Source: Novipirellula caenicola
Lineage (GTDB): Bacteria; Planctomycetota; Planctomycetia; Pirellulales; Pirellulaceae
Direction of reading: 5' to 3'
Length of the DNA: 64,000 bases
Assembly (NCBI RefSeq): GCF_039545035.1
Contig: NZ_BAABRO010000002.1
Span: 930,001-994,000, forward strand
In this document: piece by piece, positions 37,148 through 44,594 of the stretch
Layout of the letters: each line of letters starts with the position of its first letter
Numbering within the stretch: the first letter of the stretch is position 1
Notes under the pieces: model-generated
Told to the model about the DNA's origin: nothing
Seen by the model: only the letters and a program-made list of their open reading frames with translations
Databases searched by the model: none
Program-made: the position numbers and the translations under genes

Positions 37148-37770
37148 GATCGATCCTCCTCGGCCTCGATTTGCTGGACTTGTTCGCGTAATCGCCGCAC
37201 GATTCGGCTGCGGATGGCATAGATCGCGCCGCGTGATTTGCCCAATCGCTTTGTAACACTGTCGATCGACTCGCCTTCGACATGCGTGGACCAGAATGCA
37301 TCCCAGCTGGCGTGGTCATAATCATCGCGTATTGCGTCGGCAGCCAAGCGAATCAGGACCCGCTGGCGATCGTTCTCCCAATCGTGGCGAGAATCCTCGG
37401 TCGCCGCTGGTCGCGACTCGAGCGTGATCTGATGCGTCGTCCCGCCGATGCCTCGATGATTCAAATCGCGACAAACAACATTGACGAGCGAGTTTCGTGA
37501 GACGCGGTTTAGCCACGCCGCAAAACGGTCTGGCGGTTTCTGTTCGCATTCCTGGTCGCCCGGTCGATGCCATCGGCTGGCCGCTCGCGCGACTCGCCGA
37601 ATCACATCGGCGACCACTTCGTCGGCGGCATGATGGTCGAGTCCACGTCGCCGCGCAAATCGATAGATCACCGGGCGATACAACGCATCAAACCGCTGCC
37701 ACGCAGCGTGGTTGGCGAGATCGCCGATCTCCGAAATCAGTAGCGGATTGGGGGTCGGCCAAGGCGTCAT
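37144..37770 (-). CDS. ECF-type RNA polymerase sigma factor
   Basis: This is a 208-residue extracytoplasmic-function sigma factor. Region 2 lies at residues 15-80 (WQRFDALYRPVIYRFARRRG; HAADEVVADVIRRVA), and region 4 near the end (DSVTKRLGKSRGAIYAIRSR) recognises the -35 element. I chose ATG 37770 because the N-terminus of the sigma-2 domain begins there; an in-frame ATG at 37974 would add 68 residues unlike the family. It is first in a three-gene unit with the kinase (4-bp overlap) and the exported repeat protein. Planctomycete ECFs next to Ser/Thr kinases are known; the activating signal is unknown. Confidence 0.92.
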   Translation of the reverse strand: MTPWPTPNPLLISEIGDLANHAAWQRFDALYRPVIYRFARRRGLDHHAADEVVADVIRRVARAASRWHRPGDQECEQKPPDRFAAWLNRVSRNSLVNVVCRDLNHRGIGGTTHQITLESRPAATEDSRHDWENDRQRVLIRLAADAIRDDYDHASWDAFWSTHVEGESIDSVTKRLGKSRGAIYAIRSRIVRRLREQVQQIEAEEDRS

Positions 37771-38024
37771 GCTGAAACAGATTCGCGACAAGAAAGGAAT
37801 AGAGAGCACGCAGCGACTAACAGTATGACCCTTTGCGTGGCTCTGATCTGACGCCGGACAAGAAATAAAATCAATATTTCTCGGCTGCCGTCGGCTGCGA
37901 GGCAAAAGATTGCGGTCAAAGTCGCCATCGCTCATAATTTCAGTCGGTTTCACCGCTTGGCATGCTGTTCCCAATTGCCATTATTCCGCAAGACGATGCG
38001 TCGACCGACGCCCCGCGAGAAAAA

Positions 38025-39446
38025 ATGAATATGCAAGACTATCAATCCTACCGCGGTCTTCCTTCGTTGGCGGGACTCGGTTCGCTCGAGCGGGCCATCC
38101 AGTGCGACTGGAGTGTCCAGGAGAGTGCCAAACGCTGGAAACGACTGCACTTTGTCTTCAAGCGGCTGTATGAAACGCTGACGGCAAAGATCACCGCCGA
38201 ACCGATTTATGAACTCAAAACACTGTTTAGCCATCACGCTTACCTGTGCAGCGAACAAGTCAGCTCGATTCGCCGCCGTGTCGGCGAGATGCGTGAACCT
38301 CCGCTGGGCCTAGACAAGGTTCCTCATCCTGGACTCGAGCGATTGATGGACGAAATCGCCGCGGCGCCGACGACGAACGAGTTTCTGGTCGGGATCTACG
38401 AGGTGGTGTTTCCGGCAATTCTCGTGGCGTGCCAACAATTCAAAACCGACGCGCATCCGCTTGCCGACGCTCCCTCGATCCGCATCGCAAAGCTGATCGA
38501 ATTTGAAATCGATGAAGTCCATCGACTGGGCGAACAATCGATTGCATGTTTGGTTGACCGTGTCCAACGCACGGCAATGCAAACCTGGATCGATTGTTTG
38601 CAACAATGTCTTCGCGCGGCCGGTGAATTGGATGGTACCGCGACAAGCGACACATCGGTCCCCGATCCGATGCACAGCCGGACGCCGTTCGTTTATCAAG
38701 CGGAACCTCGGCGTGATGAGCGGTTCCAGGATTCATTTAATGCCGGCGTCAATCCCGAAGCGTTCTTGTACGACTCGCGTTTTTCCGCTCGCGACAAGAC
38801 GTTGATGATGTACTACAAGCGAATCCGAGAATTGGATGTTCCCGAGATGATGGCGAGCATCTTGGTGGAGATCGGGGACGAGGAACCGTGGGATTTTCAC
38901 GCCGAGATGTCGCGGCAACTGTGGGACGAAGCACGGCACGCGATGATGGGCGAAGTCGGATTTGTCGCCCAAGGAATCGACTGGACAAAAATCCCGATCA
39001 ATTTCACTTGGTCACGCAACTTGAATACGCAGCTAAACGCACGCGAGCGTCATGGCGTGTTGTTTTTTATCGAGCAAGGGTTGATGCCCAAAACGGGAAA
39101 GCGATATGAATGGGAAGTCGCAATGGAAAGCGGCGATCCGTTGTCGGGACTGTTTCAAGATTTTGATTGGGCTGACGAGGTCTTGCATGCACAGATCGGT
39201 CGTCGTTGGTACGTGCCAAAGTTCGCTTCGCTCAACGAAGCTCTCGATTACGGGGATCGTTGTTGGTCCAAAGTGCTCAGCCATTGGCGAGCGTACAAAG
39301 AGCAAGGTTTGACGGAGCATCGAAATTGGTGGCCCGAGGTCTATCAAACCGCGTGCGGCAATTGGGGCGTCGCTCCCGACCCCGCGGCGCTCGCGTTTGA
39401 CACCACTTATGAGGAGAGCCGCGCCGACCTGAAAGAGATCAGGTAG
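38025..39446 (+). CDS. Ferritin-like di-iron protein of unknown function
   Basis: The protein has 473 residues from ATG 38025 (weak GAG ribosome site); ATG 37962 adds 21. The C-terminal half has two E-x-x-H pairs in helices: DEARHAMMGE (E302, H305) and ADEVLHAQIGRRW (E385, H388), with further acidic residues in nearby helices (LVEIGDEE; FFIEQGL), the layout of a ferritin-like four-helix di-iron site. The N-terminal half is also helical with conserved-looking HHAYLCSEQV and FEIDEVHRLGE. It might be an oxidase, hydroxylase or peroxide-consuming enzyme. The stop codon overlaps a 25-bp inverted repeat. It is divergent from the ECF sigma gene (gap about 254 bp). The family name was not recognised. 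Confidence 0.82.
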   Translation: MNMQDYQSYRGLPSLAGLGSLERAIQCDWSVQESAKRWKRLHFVFKRLYETLTAKITAEPIYELKTLFSHHAYLCSEQVSSIRRRVGEMREPPLGLDKVPHPGLERLMDEIAAAPTTNEFLVGIYEVVFPAILVACQQFKTDAHPLADAPSIRIAKLIEFEIDEVHRLGEQSIACLVDRVQRTAMQTWIDCLQQCLRAAGELDGTATSDTSVPDPMHSRTPFVYQAEPRRDERFQDSFNAGVNPEAFLYDSRFSARDKTLMMYYKRIRELDVPEMMASILVEIGDEEPWDFHAEMSRQLWDEARHAMMGEVGFVAQGIDWTKIPINFTWSRNLNTQLNARERHGVLFFIEQGLMPKTGKRYEWEVAMESGDPLSGLFQDFDWADEVLHAQIGRRWYVPKFASLNEALDYGDRCWSKVLSHWRAYKEQGLTEHRNWWPEVYQTACGNWGVAPDPAALAFDTTYEESRADLKEIR

Positions 39447-39508
39447 CGAAACTCGCGGAGAGTTTCGTCCATCTCAGTGCATCCGAAACTCTTGGCGAGT
39501 TTCGCTAC
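39443..39508. repeat. 25-bp inverted repeat overlapping a stop codon
   Basis: GTAGCGAAACTCGCGGAGAG.. (39443-39467) and its near-perfect complement ending GAGTTTCGCTAC (39484-39508), two mismatches in 25, separated by 16 bases. The TAG of the ferritin-like gene lies inside the left arm. It is a plausible terminator between convergent genes. Confidence 0.8.
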
Positions 39509-39553
39509 GGGACGCCTATAGATGCAACGACAGGCTGGAAGCCAATTCCACAT

Positions 39554-40618
39554 TTAGCTGAACAGGGCGAGACGCTGGACGCGGTGATTGTTGCTGTCCA
39601 AGATGTGCACTCGGTCTTGCGAATCGACCACCACGCCCCAAGGCTGATACAGTTGGCCGGGCTGGAACCCCGGAGCTCCCCAGGTGGCGATCCATTTGCC
39701 CTCCGGCGTGAACCGCTGCAATCGCTGGTTGCCGTACTCGCAAACGATCAGCGTGCCATCACTGGCGAAGGCCAAATCGTAGGGATAATAGAATTCGCCC
39801 GCAGCATTGCCTTCGTGACCGAAAACGTTGATCAGTTTTGGCGTTTCTTCGCGGATATCAAAACATTGGATGCGATGGTTACAGGCATCGGCGACCCATA
39901 ACACATGATCTCGCACGACCAGACTTTGCGGACGAACGAATTGGCCCGGCGCGTTTCCGGTGCCACCCCACTGAGTCAAAAAGTTTCCTTGGGGATCAAA
40001 TTTTTGAATTCGGTCCGAATCGCCGTACTCGCCGATATAGAAACAACCTTTCTTGTCGCAAACCGCGTCGGTAACAAAGGCAAATTCGCCCGGCGAATGG
40101 CCCGCGACACCCCCAATTTGCTTGTCGCTGCACAGTTGACCGTCAAGTGTATAGGTTAGGGTGCGGTAATAATGCGTGTCCGCGACAAGCAAGTGCGGAA
40201 CGGGATGGTCGCCTGGTGGCGTTTCTACAGCCAAACCGGTGGGGCGTCCGTTTTCGGTATCCGGGGTTTTCCAACCTCGCTGAAAATTCCCGTCGACGTC
40301 AAAAACTTGAATCCGGCCGGTCGTATCGACAATGAACAATTCATCGGCAGGCGAGATCGCGATCGCTCGAGGTTTTAGAAACCGCCCCTCGCTGAACCCC
40401 CGTCGCCCCCACACGATTTGGGTGCTCGAACCGGACGCACCCGAAACGCATCCCGAAATCAGGCTCGAACCGATCGCCAGCGAAGCGCATAACATCGTGC
40501 GACGAGATTGTTTTGCAGCGAACAAGTTTGCAGGGGGCGAGTTTGCAACAGACAAGGCGGTTTTCAGCTTTATGATTTTGTTTTGTGTCAATGTTGCTAG
40601 TGTATCAACAAAGGCCAC
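39554..40618 (-). CDS. NHL-repeat lipoprotein
   Basis: The protein has 354 residues. SRRTMLCASLAIGSSLISGC gives a twin-arginine-like or lipoprotein signal with lipobox LISGC (C57). Six NHL-type beta-propeller repeats follow, e.g. GFSEGRFLKPRAIAISPADELFIVDT, FQRGWKTPDTENGRPTG and, near the end, GFQPGQLYQPWGVVVDSQDRVHILDSNNHRVQRL. It is probably anchored in the membrane facing the periplasm as a protein-protein or ligand-binding propeller. The long N-terminus before the signal is odd; a start at 40495 would lose the RR motif. It is convergent with the ferritin-like gene. Confidence 0.88.
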   Translation of the reverse strand: MAFVDTLATLTQNKIIKLKTALSVANSPPANLFAAKQSRRTMLCASLAIGSSLISGCVSGASGSSTQIVWGRRGFSEGRFLKPRAIAISPADELFIVDTTGRIQVFDVDGNFQRGWKTPDTENGRPTGLAVETPPGDHPVPHLLVADTHYYRTLTYTLDGQLCSDKQIGGVAGHSPGEFAFVTDAVCDKKGCFYIGEYGDSDRIQKFDPQGNFLTQWGGTGNAPGQFVRPQSLVVRDHVLWVADACNHRIQCFDIREETPKLINVFGHEGNAAGEFYYPYDLAFASDGTLIVCEYGNQRLQRFTPEGKWIATWGAPGFQPGQLYQPWGVVVDSQDRVHILDSNNHRVQRLALFS

Positions 40619-40733
40619 GACGGAGGCAACTTCGGGGACGCTGGCGGACTTGTGAAGACGTTTTCATAGCCCGTACAATTGTGAACGTCATCCACGTCGA
40701 AAAACAGCCCGCATTCTCTTTGATCTCTGATCC

Positions 40734-41909
40734 ATGCCAAAAATCCTGGACCTTCAAACCGCAGAAGATTCGCGAGATATCGTGCATCGAACTGTCCAAG
40801 CGTTGGTCGAGGGGCAAGTGGTGGGGGTGCCGACCGAAACGACCTACACGCTCGCCGCGATGGCGCTGAGCTCGAAGGGGGTCGAGCAGCTTAGAATGCT
40901 TGCAAACCGCGAACACGAGGCTGCTGGGGCCAATGGTTCCGCAGAGCGGAAGTCGCATTGGATCGAATTGTCGGTTCGCAGCCGCGACGCGGCATGTGAT
41001 TTCGTGGGCACGGCGTCGAGCACGCTGCGGCGGCTGACTCGCCGCTGTTGGCCGGGGCCGTTGACAGCCGCGGTGCAATGTCCTGAACCTTTTTCGGCTT
41101 TATCTCAATTGCCCGTGGGGGTTCACGATCAAGTCGTCGAAGAGGATGGTTTTGTCAATTTTCGGGTGGTCGACCACTCGGTCTTGGATCAAATTCACCG
41201 TTATTTGTCGGGTCCATTGGTGTTGGCCAGTTTTGAGCCAGACGAGGGGACCGAGATCGCCACGATTGCCGCTAGAATGGTGGATAAATATGGCGACGAA
41301 TTGCCACTGCTGCTCGACGATGGCCCGACACGCTATGGTGGTGTCACGACGGTTGTCCGAGTCAGTGGCAACCGCTGGGAGTTGCTTCGCGAAGGCGTGA
41401 TTGAACGTGCTGCTATGAACCAATTTGTGAAACCTGTGATCGCGGTGGTCTGCACCGGAAATACTTGTCGTAGTCCGATGGCAGAGACCTTGTTACGTGA
41501 ACAATTGAACAAGCGAACCGGATGTGATGATGCCGTGCGGGTCATCTCGGCGGGCGTGGCGGCATCCAGCGGAGCCGGGGCGAGTCCACAAGCCGTCGCG
41601 GTGATGGGATCGCGGGGGTTGGATTTGACCGGCCACAGCAGTCGTCCGCTCGATGAATCGGTGGTCAACGTTGCCGATTTGATCCTGACCATGACCCGCG
41701 GCCATCGTGCAGCGATTTTGGCGGCGTGGCCCGACATGCACGAACGTGTCTTTACATTGCGACGAGACGGGGGCGATATTAGCGACCCCGTGGGCATGGC
41801 GGTTGAGGTCTACGAGGCCTGTGCCGACCAAATAAACGAAGAATTAGGAAAATGGCTCGATTCGCTGGGCGAGGATTTTTTCCCTACCGAAATCACAAGC
41901 CAAGAATAA
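40734..41909 (+). CDS. Fusion: degenerate Sua5/YrdC domain + YwlE-like protein-arginine phosphatase
   Basis: The protein has 391 residues. Residues 10-225 are a Sua5/YrdC domain, the family that makes threonylcarbamoyl-AMP for tRNA t6A. VGVPTETTYTL and PGPLTAAV are kept, but the usual K-x-R-P and S-x-S-A-N motifs are not seen. Residues 233-391 are a low-molecular-weight phosphatase with P-loop C240-TGNT-C-R246-S, TMTRGHRAAIL and D-P near DISDPVGM. The Thr before the second Cys (T244) is the residue that gives Bacillus YwlE its phospho-arginine specificity. The next gene is rpiB, as in Bacillus ywlC-ywlE-ywlF. The arginine-phosphatase role is a motif-based inference; the Sua5 half may be regulatory. 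Confidence 0.9.
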   Translation: MPKILDLQTAEDSRDIVHRTVQALVEGQVVGVPTETTYTLAAMALSSKGVEQLRMLANREHEAAGANGSAERKSHWIELSVRSRDAACDFVGTASSTLRRLTRRCWPGPLTAAVQCPEPFSALSQLPVGVHDQVVEEDGFVNFRVVDHSVLDQIHRYLSGPLVLASFEPDEGTEIATIAARMVDKYGDELPLLLDDGPTRYGGVTTVVRVSGNRWELLREGVIERAAMNQFVKPVIAVVCTGNTCRSPMAETLLREQLNKRTGCDDAVRVISAGVAASSGAGASPQAVAVMGSRGLDLTGHSSRPLDESVVNVADLILTMTRGHRAAILAAWPDMHERVFTLRRDGGDISDPVGMAVEVYEACADQINEELGKWLDSLGEDFFPTEITSQE

Positions 41910-41921
41910 ATAGGTGACAAA

Positions 41922-42434
41922 ATGCTGAAGATTTGCTTAGCAAGCGATCACCGTGGCGTTCATATCAAAGCAAAGTTGATGCAATCCCTTGCCGCGGCCG
42001 GATTCTCGGTCAGCGATGAAGGGACCAATAGCGATACTGCCTGTGATTACCCGGACCTTGCCAGCTTGGTGGCCCAAAAAGTCAGCAACGGGGAAGCGGA
42101 TCGTGGAATTTTGATCTGTGGTACCGGGATCGGAATGGCGATCACGGCAAACAAATTCCTCGGCGTTCGTGCCGCTTCGTGTTACGACGAAGTGCTGATC
42201 GAAATGAGCCGACGGCACAACGATGTCAACGTGCTGTGTTTGCCAGGTGATTTGATTGGCGAACGTCCGATCGATGACTTGGTGCTGCTGTGGCTGAAAA
42301 CCGAATTTGACGGTGGCCGTCACAACAAACGGGTCCAGAAGATTGCCACGATCGAAAAAGCCAATCTTCGCTGCGATTCGGCTGCGGCGGAATCGACCGA
42401 ATCCGCTTCCGGTCCCAAAGGGCCTCAGCGTTGA
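41922..42434 (+). CDS. rpiB: RpiB/LacAB-family sugar-phosphate isomerase
   Basis: This 170-residue protein interconverts ribose 5-phosphate and ribulose 5-phosphate in the pentose-phosphate pathway. It opens ICLASDHRGVHIKAKL (phosphate and ring-opening His region), with DYPDLA, RGILICGTGIGMAITANK (anion hole), and NDVNVLCLPGDLIG. The catalytic Cys of RpiB-type enzymes is in LICGTGIG. The C-terminal 25 residues (CDSAAAESTESASGP) are a low-complexity tail not needed for the fold. It begins 12 bases after the fusion gene, and its TGA overlaps the ATG of holB. Confidence 0.93.
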   Translation: MLKICLASDHRGVHIKAKLMQSLAAAGFSVSDEGTNSDTACDYPDLASLVAQKVSNGEADRGILICGTGIGMAITANKFLGVRAASCYDEVLIEMSRRHNDVNVLCLPGDLIGERPIDDLVLLWLKTEFDGGRHNKRVQKIATIEKANLRCDSAAAESTESASGPKGPQR

Positions 42435-43450
42435 TGAATTGGTCCAACCTGATTGGTCACAACCAAATCGAAGCTTGGTTTGCCAACGCGATCCGCAAAG
42501 GCCGATTGACGGGCAGTTTCCTGTTTGTCGGGCAACCGGGCGTCGGTAAACGAACGACCGCCAATCTGCTAGCGCAAACGTTGCTGTGTGAACGGAACGA
42601 TCCCGAGGCGATGAACCCGTGCGGGGTTTGCGAAGGCTGTGTGCAAGTCGCCGCCAAAACGCATCCCGATGTCACCCGTGTTGGCAAACCGAGTGACAAG
42701 TCGTTCATCCCGCTGGAATTGCTGATCGGTCCGCCTGATGCGCGAATGCAAGAAGGGTTTTGTCGTGATGTGCGACTGCGTCCGATGCGAGGCCGCCGGC
42801 GGGTGGCGATCATCGAAGACGCCGACTTTTTGAACGAAGAGGGAGCGAATTGTTTGCTGAAGACGCTCGAGGAGCCTTCGTCCAACGCGATTATTTTGTT
42901 GATTGGAACCAGCGAACAACGGCAACTGCCGACCATTCGGTCACGCTGCCGCGTGATCCGATTTCAATCCCCCAGCGGTGAAAACGCCGCGCGATTGATG
43001 CGTGACGTTCACGCCATTGAAGCGTCCGATGAACAGATTGCCGACGCGGTCGAAATCGCCGGCGGTGACATGCACGTCGCGGTGCGTTTGTTAAGTGGTG
43101 AAGCCGACAAACTACGTGATGCGCTGCGATCTCAATTTGGTTCGAAGACCCCCGATCCGGTCGCACTGTGCCGGATCATCAATGCCCACGTCGAGCAATC
43201 CGGCAAAGAGGCATCGAAACGACGGGCGGCGATGCGGGACGTGTTTTCGTTCGCGGTCCAGCACTATCGGCAACAACTTCGACAAGCGTTTGATAATCGG
43301 TTGGCGACGCTGCATTCACTCAACCGGCTCGACCGTTCGATCCGTGCGCTGCGTGAAGTCGATCGCAGTGCAAATCAAAGCACGCTGATCGAATGTTATT
43401 CCGCAGACATCGCGGCCGCCACGACGGGCGACCGCGGTGAAATTGGATAA
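42434..43450 (+). CDS. holB: DNA polymerase III subunit delta'
   Basis: This is a 338-residue clamp-loader subunit. WSNLIGHNQIEAWFANAIRK leads to the Walker A site FVGQPGVGKRTTANLLAQTL. The zinc module has CGVCEGC after an earlier Cys (LLCERND..NPCGVC). The DNA polymerase III family motifs RRRVAIIEDADFLNEEGANC and LLKTLEEPSSN follow, then SRCRVIRFQ, the sensor-1-like region. The ATG at 42434 overlaps the rpiB stop as ATGA, so translation is coupled; the longer TTG start at 42431 is less likely. The trpS gene is convergent at 43491. Confidence 0.95.
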   Translation: MNWSNLIGHNQIEAWFANAIRKGRLTGSFLFVGQPGVGKRTTANLLAQTLLCERNDPEAMNPCGVCEGCVQVAAKTHPDVTRVGKPSDKSFIPLELLIGPPDARMQEGFCRDVRLRPMRGRRRVAIIEDADFLNEEGANCLLKTLEEPSSNAIILLIGTSEQRQLPTIRSRCRVIRFQSPSGENAARLMRDVHAIEASDEQIADAVEIAGGDMHVAVRLLSGEADKLRDALRSQFGSKTPDPVALCRIINAHVEQSGKEASKRRAAMRDVFSFAVQHYRQQLRQAFDNRLATLHSLNRLDRSIRALREVDRSANQSTLIECYSADIAAATTGDRGEIG

Positions 43451-43490
43451 CGATGACTGCCGCATGTCACGCAAGCGGCAAATATCAAAA

Positions 43491-44453
43491 TCAACGCAAT
43501 CCGCAAGCTTTTTGAGCACGCAGCAGGACGTCGGCCGCGACTTCACGCGCTCGTGCGGCACCGTCGCGAAGCGTTTCGTGGACGTAATCCAGATTCGCTT
43601 CGAGCTCTTCGCGACGCGCCCGCGCTTCGGCGAAATAGGTTTCGCTTGCTTCGGCAACCGCCTTTTTGACGTCACCGTAACCGAACCCGCCTCGGCGATA
43701 CATCGCCGCCATGGTTTCGACATCCTCGGGCGACGCGAACAGACGATACAGCTGGAACAGATGGTCTCCCTCGGGCTCTTTCGGGTCTTCCATCGCTCGG
43801 CTGTCGGTGGTGATTCGCATGATCTGTTTGCGAATTTGTTTGACGTTACCAAACAGCGGCAGCGTGTTGTTGTAGCTCTTACTCATTTTTTCGCCATCGG
43901 TTCCGGGAACCTTGGCGCTATGGTCAAGCGTTTTCGCCTTGGGCAACTTGAACGTTTCACCGAAGGTGTGATTGAAACTGCCCGCCAAATCGCGGGCGAC
44001 TTCGATGTGTTGGATTTGGTCCTGACCCACCGGCACCACTTCGGAGTCGTAGATCAAAATATCCGCCGCCATCAACACGGGGTACGTGAACAGCCCTGCG
44101 TCGGCATTGAGCCCCTTTTCTTTTTTGTCTTTGTAGGCATGGCACCGCTCGAGCAGTCCCATCGGCGTGCCGGTCATCAATAGCCAAGTCAACTCGCTGA
44201 CCTCAGGCACCTGCGACTGCACGAACAGCGTTGCCTTTTTCGGGTCCAAGCCAAGCGCCATCAGATCCAGTGCCGCATCGAGCGTGTATTGTTTCAGCGC
44301 TGCCGCGTCACGGACGGTCGTCAAGGCGTGCATGTCGGCGATGAAATAGAAGCCGTCGTTGTCGTCTTGCAGGTCGATGTATTGACGAATCGCACCAAAA
44401 AAGTTGCCCCAGTGAGGTCGTCCGGTGGGTTGGATACCAGAGAGAACACGCAT
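43491..44453 (-). CDS. trpS: Tryptophan--tRNA ligase
   Basis: This is a 320-residue class I aminoacyl-tRNA synthetase that charges tRNA-Trp. [20 protein letters not shown] contains the HIGH-equivalent (PHWGN) and [10 protein letters not shown] the KMSKS loop. [18 protein letters not shown] is the tryptophan-binding region. The length is normal for the bacterial enzyme. I chose ATG 44453 because the family always starts with M[10 protein letters not shown]; an upstream ATG would add 18 residues. It is preceded in the same direction by cstA with a 141-bp gap holding a weak hairpin (CCCACTG..CAGTGGG). Confidence 0.96.
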   Translation of the reverse strand: MRVLSGIQPTGRPHWGNFFGAIRQYIDLQDDNDGFYFIADMHALTTVRDAAALKQYTLDAALDLMALGLDPKKATLFVQSQVPEVSELTWLLMTGTPMGLLERCHAYKDKKEKGLNADAGLFTYPVLMAADILIYDSEVVPVGQDQIQHIEVARDLAGSFNHTFGETFKLPKAKTLDHSAKVPGTDGEKMSKSYNNTLPLFGNVKQIRKQIMRITTDSRAMEDPKEPEGDHLFQLYRLFASPEDVETMAAMYRRGGFGYGDVKKAVAEASETYFAEARARREELEANLDYVHETLRDGAARAREVAADVLLRAQKACGLR

Positions 44454-44594
44454 GCAAAAAACCTTCAAGAAAACGAAACGAGAGACGAAGCGACCCACTG
44501 GATGCAAGCTCAGTGGGCCGTCTTTATACGACGGACGCGATGATCCGTCGCGAGGTGATCCAAGATTGCAAAAAAATGAGCCGTTTGAAGTGCG

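Noticed and set aside
43437-44183. A 248-residue plus-strand open frame opposite trpS
   Set aside because: trpS has complete PHWGN and KMSKS motifs on the other strand; the antisense product is unlike any protein.
44494-44517. CCCACTG..CAGTGGG hairpin between cstA and trpS
   Set aside because: A 7-bp stem with a 10-base loop and no U-tract; not enough to call a terminator.
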